IMG/VR virus record: IMGVR_UViG_3300024518_000270
Span: 1 to 24,602 of that record
DNA: 24,602 nucleotides
Direction: 5' to 3' (one strand)
Source of the DNA: a virus
Below the pieces are notes generated by a model. The model saw only the letters and a program-made list of their open reading frames with translations. It was not told where the DNA came from and made no database searches. The stretch's first letter is position 1. Each line of letters starts with the position of its first letter. Below, piece after piece: positions 15,775-20,714 of the stretch. A program made the position numbers and the translations under genes.

Positions 15775-16760
15775 TTAGGGTTTATATACGCTCGTATAAA
15801 ATCATCAAGTTGATCAAAAGGTATTTCTTCAGCTATGTTTAAATTACTCGGGTTTAACGAAAGAATTGTTTCACCTTCTCCTTTAAAATTTCTAGGTGGG
15901 AAAACGATTGAATCATAATCCATTTTAGTTAATTGATTCGCTATATCTTCAGAAAATTGTGCAGGAGTTTTATTTACGCTTCCTAAGCCCCCCTCTAACA
16001 TCGTATCTAATTGATATTGCATTCTTCTAAGCGGCATATTGTTTTTGCCCGTGTCTCTACTTGGTCTAGATATATAATTTAACATATCATCTAATGAACC
16101 TCTAACGTCAGAAGGCATATTTTCTATATCTAGTGTTTTATTGAAATCGGGATTAATTCTATAAGCCGAACCTTTTTCAGAAAATGATTTAAGTCGGGGA
16201 TCGGCTATATTACCAACTGTGTATACACCCCCAGAAGAAGGAAAACGTTCTCCTGTTCTAAGTTTATTTAATTCTTTAGGAAGCATTAAAGTTTCAATAC
16301 CTGTTTTAGGACTCCCATGAAAAATATCTATTAAACTAAGTTCTGCAGCTTTTCGTTCTCCTGGATCTTTTATATTACCAATAGCTTTATCGCGTTTATT
16401 AGTTAACGTTTTAATTTTACGGTTTATTTTATTTGCAGCATCGATAGCAAACTGTCCGTCGCCACCGTCTGCATTACGCATTTCTCTACCGTAATTAAAT
16501 TTAAGTTTTCTAATTTCATCGTTGTATTTAGCAATAAGTGGAGGAATCGCAAGTTTTGCTCCTGCTCCTGCACCACCACCTAAATAGTTAAACGGGTCTT
16601 CTATTAAATCTTTCATAAAACCTGCCGCACCCGAAACTTTTTGAAAAACAGGATCGTTTTGTAATGAAGGATTTAATTGATTTAATAAATCCATTAAAGG
16701 ATTGTAATCACCGAAACGGTTTTCTATAGGTGCTGCAATAGATTCAGGTGTCGCCATCAT
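15771..16760 (-). CDS. ADP-ribosyltransferase-like phage protein upstream of terL
   Basis: The 329-residue protein has an N-terminal half (1-140) with a glycine-rich segment (YLGGGAGAGAKLA) and basic helices (NKINRKIKTLTNKRDK). The second half carries IDIFHGSPKTG (about 145-153), SSGGVYTVGN (175-184) with SEKGSAYRINPDFNKTLDI, and DYDSIVFPP (281-289). It then has GEGETILSLNPSNLNI (294-309). The order HGS, GxY(T), YDSI, E(T)I(L)xLNPSNI matches the fold of HYE-class ADP-ribosyltransferases found in many phage polyvalent proteins, with H148, Y180 and E297 as candidate catalytic residues. No database search supports this. It overlaps terL by four bases, so it belongs to the packaging operon. No Shine-Dalgarno is present (see the leaderless finding). 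Confidence 0.5.
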   Translation of the reverse strand: MMATPESIAAPIENRFGDYNPLMDLLNQLNPSLQNDPVFQKVSGAAGFMKDLIEDPFNYLGGGAGAGAKLAIPPLIAKYNDEIRKLKFNYGREMRNADGGDGQFAIDAANKINRKIKTLTNKRDKAIGNIKDPGERKAAELSLIDIFHGSPKTGIETLMLPKELNKLRTGERFPSSGGVYTVGNIADPRLKSFSEKGSAYRINPDFNKTLDIENMPSDVRGSLDDMLNYISRPSRDTGKNNMPLRRMQYQLDTMLEGGLGSVNKTPAQFSEDIANQLTKMDYDSIVFPPRNFKGEGETILSLNPSNLNIAEEIPFDQLDDFIRAYINPK

Positions 16761-16778
16761 CGAAGTATAAGCTAACTA

Positions 16779-16812
16779 ATAACTAAATGTAAAACGAATT
16801 AAAGTAAAGCAG
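16779..16812 (-). promoter_or_regulatory. Conserved promoter motif copy G (weak -10)
   Basis: CTGCTTTACTTT at 16812-16801 is identical for 11 bases to copies at 23957 and 19375. The -10 hexamer at the usual distance is poor (TTAGTT/TTTAGT). It precedes the ADP-ribosyltransferase-like gene and terL and begins at the stop codon of the preceding gene. It could drive the late head genes; a better TATACT lies at 16769-16764. Confidence 0.5.
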
Positions 16813-17130
16813 TTAAGCGGCGGGGTGGGATCCTTGGTTCGCGTTAGCTTTTTTCTTAGCTCGTCTTTCACGAGCACGTGCGTTAAGGCTATCTTTCGTA
16901 TTCCGTATTTCATCTTCCATGTCTTGCCAAAAGGCATCCCTGAACAACTGTTCGTGGTCCGCGGATAGTTTAGTATGAATAATTAGATCTTTATCTTTAG
17001 GAATCCAATCTTCCCAAAACTGTTTACGTTGATCTGACCATTGCCATTTGATCTCGCCTAGTTCAGGTCTAGCGTGAATGTAATACCCGAATATTAGCGG
17101 TTTGTTGAACTTTGGTACTGTTTTTGGCAT
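16813..17130 (-). CDS. Hypothetical basic protein (105 aa)
   Basis: The start is set at the ATG at 17130 because GGAAAGAAAG precedes it, and the longest frame (from 17181) would begin deep inside the overlapping 47-codon gene. The 105-residue protein contains PLIFGYYIHARPELGEIKWQWSDQRKQFWEDWIPKD, LSADHEQLFRDAFWQDMEDEIRN and a lysine/arginine-rich tail (RARERRAKKKANANQ). Many aromatics plus a basic tail suggest nucleic acid binding, but no family is recognised. It overlaps the small MSKGSKRRK gene by 62 bases. The tail ends in a GC-rich run and copy G of the promoter motif follows the stop directly. Confidence 0.5.
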   Translation of the reverse strand: MPKTVPKFNKPLIFGYYIHARPELGEIKWQWSDQRKQFWEDWIPKDKDLIIHTKLSADHEQLFRDAFWQDMEDEIRNTKDSLNARARERRAKKKANANQGSHPAA

Positions 17131-17212
17131 CTTTCTTTCCGAATATCTTTTCCCAGTTCTCTGCGTACTTTTTGGCGTCATCGCCTTTACGTCGTTTAGA
17201 ACCTTTACTCAT
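17069..17212 (-). CDS. Small basic phage protein MSKGSKRRK type (47 aa)
   Basis: This frame is only 48 codons long. It begins MSKGSKRRKGDDAKKYAENWEKIFGKK and ends in a variable tail (QQTANIRVLHSR). The first 27 residues fit a widespread phage miniprotein pattern (MSKGSxRRxxxxxxYxxNWDxIFGKK) of unknown function. The ATG has AGGGA five bases upstream, and it overlaps the end of the outer-spanin gene by eight bases. Because it overlaps the 105-residue gene in another frame it is easy to miss. I am fairly sure it is real from start context and pattern. Confidence 0.6.
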   Translation of the reverse strand: MSKGSKRRKGDDAKKYAENWEKIFGKKDAKNSTKVQQTANIRVLHSR

Positions 17213-17561
17213 CGTATTCCCTATAATACTCTACAATCGCTAAAACGTTCTTTGTGTAACGGGTGATCTCTGCCATATTCATCGAAAGGTTTTCGTATTG
17301 TTGTGTAGTCAACGCATAGTAAGCAACCGCAGGAGCTTTACCGTCTTTAACAAGTTGTAGGTATTCTTCCATGATCTCGGGAGTTAACACTTCAAATGTT
17401 ACCTCGGTCGCTTGGATTTCCATAGGTAACGGTGGGTGGTACATAGGAGCAGGTAACGCTATCGTATTTACGTCTACAGGTTTTACAGTAGGAAAGAGCG
17501 AACAACCACTGACCGCGAACAACGCAATAATACTAAATTTTTTCAATAAGTTCTTCATCAT
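17205..17561 (-). CDS. Putative o-spanin (Rz1-like lipoprotein)
   Basis: The 118-residue protein has a lipoprotein signal: MKNLLKKFSIIALFAVSGC with cysteine at residue 20 and lipobox AVSGC. The mature part contains proline-rich stretches (LPAPMYHPPLPMEIQ) followed by helices, reaching about 98 residues. It sits one frame after the inner-membrane spanin with an ATGA overlap (17561-17558), the common arrangement of two-component spanins that fuse the inner and outer membranes at lysis. It starts at either 17561 or 17558, since ATGATG leaves two options. The inner-membrane partner is directly upstream. Confidence 0.7.
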   Translation of the reverse strand: MMKNLLKKFSIIALFAVSGCSLFPTVKPVDVNTIALPAPMYHPPLPMEIQATEVTFEVLTPEIMEEYLQLVKDGKAPAVAYYALTTQQYENLSMNMAEITRYTKNVLAIVEYYREYDE

Positions 17562-17941
17562 CCACTTGGCTCCTCCTCACTGACCGTGGTCAACTCTACA
17601 AGATTATCTATTACTCGTTTAGTACCACGGTTAACCATCTTCTCAACAAGTTTAGGTTTGTTTAGTGCAAGGTTATCAAGATCGTGCTTAGCAAATGTGT
17701 TTCTGAGTTTAGTTACTTCACGGAGTGCGTTTTGTTTTTCGGCTTCTAACGTACCAAGACTCGCGGACAGTTGTTCTTGTTTAGCTAAGTATTGTTTAAT
17801 TGATTCGTTTTGCTCGGATATCTTACTTTCCAGGATTAGCTGATTGCCTTTGAGCGTGGATATTTGGTCTAATAAGAACCACGAACCCGCCAAAGATGCC
17901 GCCAATAGGAGTCCTAGAACAAAGCTAATTTTATAACCCAT
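17558..17941 (-). CDS. Putative i-spanin (Rz-like)
   Basis: The start is set at the ATG at 17941, giving 127 residues; the frame could begin at a TTG (18007), but that segment has no ribosome binding site. Residues 5-25 form one membrane helix (ISFVLGLLLAASLAGSWFLL), followed by a periplasmic coiled-coil (about 30-85). A C-terminal part has FAKHDLDNLALNKPKLVEKM and NRGTKRVIDNLVELT, a pattern shared by phage i-spanins (HDLxxLAxxKPxLxExxxNxGTxxV). It overlaps the o-spanin by four bases. A promoter-like TATACT sits so close that the message may begin at the ATG. Holin and endolysin genes are not visible here. Confidence 0.75.
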   Translation of the reverse strand: MGYKISFVLGLLLAASLAGSWFLLDQISTLKGNQLILESKISEQNESIKQYLAKQEQLSASLGTLEAEKQNALREVTKLRNTFAKHDLDNLALNKPKLVEKMVNRGTKRVIDNLVELTTVSEEEPSG

Positions 17942-17947
17942 CCCAAA

Positions 17948-17975
17948 AGTATAATCGTAAAAAATTTTTTCGCAA
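17948..17975 (-). promoter_or_regulatory. Candidate promoter for the spanin genes
   Basis: On the minus strand TTGCGA (17975-17970, 4 of 6 to consensus) and TATACT (17953-17948, 5 of 6) are separated by 16 bases. The predicted start, seven bases past the -10, is the A of the spanin ATG. Sequence match is seen; transcription is inferred. Confidence 0.45.
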
Positions 17976-18007
17976 AATATTTTTATTTGTAAAGTACTTG
18001 CAATCAA

Positions 18008-18194
18008 GGATGCAACACCAAGGGCGGGCGGGTGGGACCCGCGGCTAACTTTAAAAGGGGGGTATAGGGGTTGCTGTAGGGCGTTCTAAGGGCAGGTAAG
18101 GTAGGTCGTATACCTATGGGCTAGGGTTAAGGTTAGGCTAGGTGTGTGGTGGTGGTGTGTGTGTTGTGTGTGGGGTAGGCTTTATTGTAGGCAC
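18008..18194 (+). other. G/T-rich non-coding island (C/A-rich on the transcribed strand)
   Basis: This 187-base spacer between the spanin genes and the 133-residue gene holds no supportable gene. The plus strand has runs of G (GGGCGGGCGGGTGGG; then GGGGGG, GGGG, GGG, GGG at 18057-18092), TAGGGTTAAGGTTAGG-like words, and a TG-rich tract (18141-18179, such as GTGTGTGGTGGTGGTGTG). The leftward transcript would be C- and A-rich and poor in G, as in Rho utilisation sites. Base composition is unlike the AT-rich surroundings. Confidence 0.6.
18022..18036 (+). other. Perfect G-quadruplex motif
   Basis: GGGCGGGCGGGTGGG has four G3 runs with single-base loops, the most stable class of predicted parallel G-quadruplex. 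It sits on the template strand of leftward transcription. It overlaps a 6-bp hairpin (GCGGGT/ACCCGC, 18028-18042). Folding is a prediction. Confidence 0.7.
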
Positions 18195-18219
18195 AAAAAA
18201 GGGCGGTGAGTACCGCCCT
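18195..18219 (-). terminator. Rho-independent terminator after the 133-aa gene
   Basis: On the minus strand GGGCGGT (18218-18212) and ACCGCCC (18207-18201) form a 7-bp stem with an ACTC loop followed by six T. It lies 19 bases past the stop of the 133-residue gene. Confidence 0.9.
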
Positions 18220-18237
18220 AGGATAGGTAGTTAGTTG

Positions 18238-18639
18238 TTAGCTAACTAGTGGCTTGATGCCGTTAGACTTGTTCCATGCATCAAGACCTTTCATCTTCTT
18301 AATGTATGTACACATAATCTTTTGCGGTGTTTGTTCGTACAATTCACCGTTAGGTCTACACCATGTCATATCGCCTTTAGCCTTAACAGATACTTCATTA
18401 ATCTGCTGTACTGTAGCAGTACCGCCAAGGGTATGTATATAACCTAAGACTAGCTGTACTTGTCTAGGGGCTACTATAAAGTCAGCCATGGCGTTATCAG
18501 TTAATGATAATGTCATGGTTAAAGGAACACCACCTTGACCGCCTTTACCTGTAGGGGTAAAAGGGTTAGCACTTATCTCAGCTTTACGCTCAGCTATGTT
18601 AGCTTTAGCGGTAGCCATTTCTTTTTGTTGTTTATTCAT
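18238..18639 (-). CDS. Hypothetical protein, possibly HTH-like (133 aa)
   Basis: The protein has 133 residues: a lysine-rich N-terminus (MNKQQKEMATAKANIAERKA), a Gly-rich linker (PTGKGGQGG), then a compact domain. The domain contains RQVQLVLGYIHTLGGTATVQ, INEVSVKAKGDMTW and YEQTPQKIMCTYIKKMKG. The helix-turn pattern around GGTATVQQIN resembles a small winged-helix fold, but this is a guess. It has its own terminator. Its start has AGAGG nine bases upstream and no copy of the conserved promoter motif. The neighbouring 97-residue protein shows a similar helix pattern. Function unknown. Confidence 0.5.
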   Translation of the reverse strand: MNKQQKEMATAKANIAERKAEISANPFTPTGKGGQGGVPLTMTLSLTDNAMADFIVAPRQVQLVLGYIHTLGGTATVQQINEVSVKAKGDMTWCRPNGELYEQTPQKIMCTYIKKMKGLDAWNKSNGIKPLVS

Positions 18640-18807
18640 AATGAATAACCTCTTAGGCTTAGTTAGTTAGATATTAATTAGTAGCCTATTACCTAATCAA
18701 TAACCTATTATATAACTAAACTACTTTACTTGTATATAAATAAACCTATTTATTTATTTTATTTATTAATTAAGATTTTAGGGATTTTAGGGATTAAATA
18801 ACTATAA

Positions 18808-18852
18808 GAATCGCACGAATCTTTTTTTCTTCCTAAGCGATTCGCACGAATC
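18808..18852. repeat. Two copies of an imperfect palindrome
   Basis: GAATCGCACGAATC (18808-18821) and GATTCGCACGAATC (18839-18852) are 14-mers; the second is GATTCG and CGAATC around CA. A third copy, GATTCGCACGAGTC, lies at 19408-19421, flanking the 97-residue gene from the other side. They may be operators, terminase sites or recombination sites. Confidence 0.6.
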
Positions 18853-18865
18853 TATTTATTATGTA

Positions 18866-18951
18866 TAGAGTAGAGGGGAAGGGAATGGGATAGAGTGTGA
18901 GGGATAGAGTAGAGCGACGGATAGAGTGATAGAGTAGAGTGTAGAGTAGAG
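18866..18951. repeat. Iterated TAGAGTAGAG direct repeats
   Basis: Four exact copies of TAGAGTAGAG occur at 18866, 18905, 18930 and 18942, with shorter TAGAGTG copies at 18891 and 18922. They lie just past the terminator of the 97-residue gene in the direction of transcription. The spacing is irregular, and the complement is pyrimidine-only (CTCTACTCTA). Iteron-like. Confidence 0.7.
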
Positions 18952-18958
18952 CGGACAC

Positions 18959-18981
18959 AAAAAAGGGGACCGAAGTCCCCT
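18959..18981 (-). terminator. Rho-independent terminator after the 97-aa gene
   Basis: AGGGGAC (18981-18975 on the minus strand) pairs with GTCCCCT (18970-18964) around TTCG and is followed by six T. Stem and UUCG loop are close to those of the capsid terminator at 8000-8021. It is 17 bases past the gene stop. Confidence 0.9.
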
Positions 18982-18997
18982 CGTTCGTTAACCGTGG

Positions 18998-19291
18998 TTA
19001 GCTGACAGTAATCAGCTTCTCCTCGATCATTCTAGCTCTGTAATGAGCCCAGATATGATTCGGCTCTTGGACTGTTACCAATCCAGCTTTGACCAATGCA
19101 CTCTCGGTCGAACCATCCGTCCCGATCATCTCACCGACGGTCAAGGTGTTATCTTTCGCGGCAAGTAGTGCCTCGATGATTTTCCCTGCTTGTGGTGGGA
19201 ACTTTCCTTTCGGTGTAGCAATCAAAGTGATCACTGCATTGTAGTTAATTGACCCTTTCTGGGCTCCTGCTTTATAGTTCTTATCTATCAT
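18998..19291 (-). CDS. Hypothetical protein, possible winged-helix (97 aa)
   Basis: The protein has 97 residues with GSINYNAVITLIATPKGKFPPQAGKIIEALLAAKDNTLTVGEMI, SALVKAGLVTVQE and YRARMIEEKLITVS. A helix, a TVGEMI turn, a SALVKAGLV helix and a final IEEKLI hairpin would fit a small winged-helix DNA-binding domain. Function not recognised. It is a single-gene unit: promoter copy F with a 5' stem-loop lies upstream, a UUCG terminator downstream, and palindromic repeats flank the unit. Ribosome binding site AAAGGAG is clear. Confidence 0.5.
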   Translation of the reverse strand: MIDKNYKAGAQKGSINYNAVITLIATPKGKFPPQAGKIIEALLAAKDNTLTVGEMIGTDGSTESALVKAGLVTVQEPNHIWAHYRARMIEEKLITVS

Positions 19292-19314
19292 ATAATTCTC
19301 CTTTCTAGTTAATT

Positions 19315-19334
19315 CTTAAATAACCCTATTTAAG
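19315..19334 (-). other. 5'-terminal mRNA stem-loop (unit F)
   Basis: On the minus strand CTTAAATA and TATTTAAG form a perfect 8-bp stem around GGGT. It begins two to three bases after the predicted transcript start and ends 23 bases before the start codon. Likely mRNA protection by analogy with known 5' stem-loops. Confidence 0.6.
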
Positions 19335-19342
19335 ATACAACA

Positions 19343-19375
19343 ATTATATAACCGATTGTCGTGGAAGTAAAGCAG
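19343..19375 (-). promoter_or_regulatory. Conserved promoter motif copy F
   Basis: CTGCTTTACTTC (19375-19364) is followed 19 bases after CTGCTTTA by TATAAT (19348-19343). Identical for 11 bases with copies B and G. It precedes the 97-residue gene. Confidence 0.75.
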
Positions 19376-19407
19376 TATAAAGAGTCCAAGATTGTGCCAC
19401 CAGGAAC

Positions 19408-19421
19408 GATTCGCACGAGTC
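19408..19421. repeat. Third copy of the GATTCGCACGA repeat
   Basis: GATTCGCACGAGTC directly abuts the stop codon of the small terminase gene (19422). With the copy at 18839-18852 it frames 554 bases holding the 97-residue gene with its promoter and terminator. Confidence 0.55.
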
Positions 19422-19952
19422 TTAGTCCGTGGCTAGTTCTCCTTCAACAACCTTTGCATCCAAAGTTCTTTTCTTAATAAGGTTCTCGAGTCGATCGAGT
19501 ATATCGTCCTTAGACATCAGATCGATTTTCGCGGTTAGTATCTCGCGTCGATCGATGTAGAGTCCACCCGCCTTCCCTCGATGGACCTCGGCTGTGATGG
19601 CAGCGGATATTTGACCTTGGTCCTTCGCCTCCTCCCTGAGGTCATGTAGAGTAGAGAGGTGTGTCTCCAGGGAAACTGCATCTCTCTCCGAGGCTGCTAT
19701 TTCCAAGTCTATCAAGTAGTTTCGTACAACTGGGTTATGGTTTAGTAATACGCTCCCTTGTGTCTTCGCACCCTTCCTGTCCTTTGTATACCCTGCTTTT
19801 ACCGCGGCATCCGTGGCTGTTTGTCCTTTGAAGTACTCTTTACAAAACTTCTTTTGTTTAGAGTTGAGGTGCTGCCAAATCTTACCGTTATCGTCTACAA
19901 ATGAATTACCGTCTTCTGTTGGTGTTAACGATGTGTAACTAAGTTGTTTCAT
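19422..19952 (-). CDS. terS: Terminase small subunit
   Basis: The 176-residue protein carries the Terminase_2-type N-terminal helix-turn-helix: LNSKQKKFCKEYFKGQTATDAAVKAGYTKDRKGAKTQGS followed by LLNHNPVVRNYLIDLE (about 30-85). A central coiled region and a C-terminal helical tail (DILDRLENLIKKRTLDAKVVEGEL) complete the usual length. It recognises viral DNA to start packaging with the large subunit, which is about 3.6 kb downstream. It has a strong ribosome binding site (CGGAGGTAGAATG). The 278 bases upstream, with palindromic repeats, are a candidate packaging-start region, since pac sites often lie in or near terS. Confidence 0.88.
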   Translation of the reverse strand: MKQLSYTSLTPTEDGNSFVDDNGKIWQHLNSKQKKFCKEYFKGQTATDAAVKAGYTKDRKGAKTQGSVLLNHNPVVRNYLIDLEIAASERDAVSLETHLSTLHDLREEAKDQGQISAAITAEVHRGKAGGLYIDRREILTAKIDLMSKDDILDRLENLIKKRTLDAKVVEGELATD

Positions 19953-20230
19953 TCTACCTCCGAGTGTTGCATAAGGTTATTAGAATCATATTAGTTTTAT
20001 TATCAAATAAATAGTTTTCTCATGCCCTCTAGGTAATCTTACCATAGTTTCTAATAGACTAATAGAATTCTATTAGTTTTGAAGAATCAAAGAATAGAGT
20101 AACCAAGAGACTTGTAGATTGATTCTATTAGTATATTAGCGATATTAGTACTTTTGCGAATGTTTTTTCAAAAACTTTTTTAATTTACCAGATAACAATA
20201 CACATAGATTTAATAGAATATGACGGGCGT
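19953..20230. other. AT-rich intergenic region upstream of terS
   Basis: No gene is supported. The region has an 18-bp perfect palindrome (CTAATAGAATTCTATTAG at 20059-20076) and repeated CTAATAGA/TCTATTAG words at 20051, 20059, 20069 and 20124. Weak promoter candidates exist (TTGAAA 18 bases from TAATAT, about 20136-20165). Small frames of 6-19 codons were not convincing. Possible pac site, operator or origin. Confidence 0.45.
20058..20077. repeat. 20-bp perfect palindrome with CTAATAGA repeats
   Basis: ACTAATAGAATTCTATTAGT reads the same on both strands. The half-word CTAATAGA is also present directly before it (20051-20058) and as TCTATTAG at 20124-20131. Dimeric protein binding is the simplest reading. 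Confidence 0.6.
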
Positions 20231-20254
20231 AAAAAACCCCGAGTAAATCGGGGT
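20231..20254 (-). terminator. Rho-independent terminator after the 106-aa gene
   Basis: ACCCCGA (20254-20248 on the minus strand) pairs with TCGGGGT (20242-20236), five-base loop, followed by a run of T (20236-20231). Confidence 0.9.
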
Positions 20255-20278
20255 CTATTGGTTGTGGTGGGTGGTTGT

Positions 20279-20599
20279 TTAAGAAGCCGTGCCACTCACC
20301 ATGTGTTGTGCCTCGAACTCTTTGTTTTCCTTGGACATTTCATACACGGGGTGTATCGCTTTTAGTTCTTCTAAACTCATTCCTGTAACATCGTCCATCA
20401 TTACATGGTCTCGATCAGGACTATAAGTTTCCCTCCATGCGTAGCCTTTCCCACAATACAACTGTCCGTTGTATGTGTAAGTATGTTTGTTTCGTGCGTA
20501 CATACCTGCGTCTACAGTTTTAAGTGGAACTATTCCATGCTTCTTAAAGTTTTCTGTTGTAGGCTTATCGCCCCAATTATCACTTATTAATATACTCAT
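20279..20599 (-). CDS. Hypothetical protein (106 aa)
   Basis: A 106-residue soluble protein: MSILISDNWGDKPTTENFKKHGIVPLKTVDAGMYARNKHTY, NGQLYCGKGYAWRETYSPDRDH, then MSLEELKAIHPVYEMSKENKEFE. No family recognised; it has no zinc site or membrane segment. Single-gene unit with promoter copy E, a good ribosome binding site (GAGGAG) and its own terminator. Confidence 0.5.
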   Translation of the reverse strand: MSILISDNWGDKPTTENFKKHGIVPLKTVDAGMYARNKHTYTYNGQLYCGKGYAWRETYSPDRDHVMMDDVTGMSLEELKAIHPVYEMSKENKEFEAQHMVSGTAS

Positions 20600-20627
20600 T
20601 CTAATTCTCCTCTTTCTTTCGAAAGTA

Positions 20628-20641
20628 TAGTTTTTTAACTA
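20628..20641 (-). other. 5'-terminal mRNA stem-loop (unit E)
   Basis: TAGTT and AACTA (5 bp) around AAAA on the minus strand, beginning at the predicted transcript start. This is the weakest of the five stem-loops. Confidence 0.4.
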
Positions 20642-20646
20642 AGTAA

Positions 20647-20679
20647 ATTATAACCGCCAGTAAAGGCGAACTAAAGCAG
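20647..20679 (-). promoter_or_regulatory. Conserved promoter motif copy E
   Basis: CTGCTTTAGTTCG begins at 20679, with TATAAT at 20652-20647. The motif directly abuts a GC-rich RNA hairpin (20680-20708). Confidence 0.75.
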
Positions 20680-20708
20680 CCCCCGACCAACGCACCGTTG
20701 ACCGAGGG
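20680..20708 (-). terminator. GC-rich RNA hairpin, terminator-like with weak T-tract
   Basis: In the leftward RNA a 13-bp stem (20708-20696 with 20692-20680) forms around GUG, with three G-U pairs. The plus strand would have A-C mismatches at those points. The following bases, CTGCTTTAG, are only partly T and are the start of promoter copy E. It probably terminates the 120-residue gene or insulates the promoter. Confidence 0.55.
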
Positions 20709-20714
20709 CAAAGA

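Larger units (their letters stand above)
18640..18957. other. AT-rich intergenic region with palindromes and iterated repeats
   Basis: No gene is seen in this 318-base stretch. From right to left it holds the TAGAGTAGAG repeats (18866-18951), two palindromic words (18808-18852), a tandem ATTTTAGGG pair (about 18776-18793), a T/A-only tract (TTTATTTATTTTATTTATT, about 18749-18770) and a TATAAT-like word upstream of the 133-residue gene. The arrangement, AT-rich stretch beside repeats, resembles a replication origin or a complex control region. Confidence 0.4.

Noticed and set aside
17131-17181. Upstream ATG start (17181) of the 105-residue gene
   Set aside because: It would lengthen overlap with the 47-residue gene to 113 bases and has no clear Shine-Dalgarno, while the ATG at 17130 has GGAAAG at suitable distance.
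18100-18180. Sequence resembling yeast (TG1-3) or (TTAGGG-like) telomere repeats
   Set aside because: The tract is internal, flanked by phage genes and a bacterial-type terminator. Similarity is probably from G/T composition rather than a telomere.
20601-20711. In-frame hydrophobic frame after the stop of the 120-residue gene (TTG start, ends FRKKEEN)
   Set aside because: It overlaps a hairpin and promoter copy E and has no ATG or convincing ribosome binding site. T-rich promoter sequence gives hydrophobic translations in any frame; copies A and B show the same in other frames.
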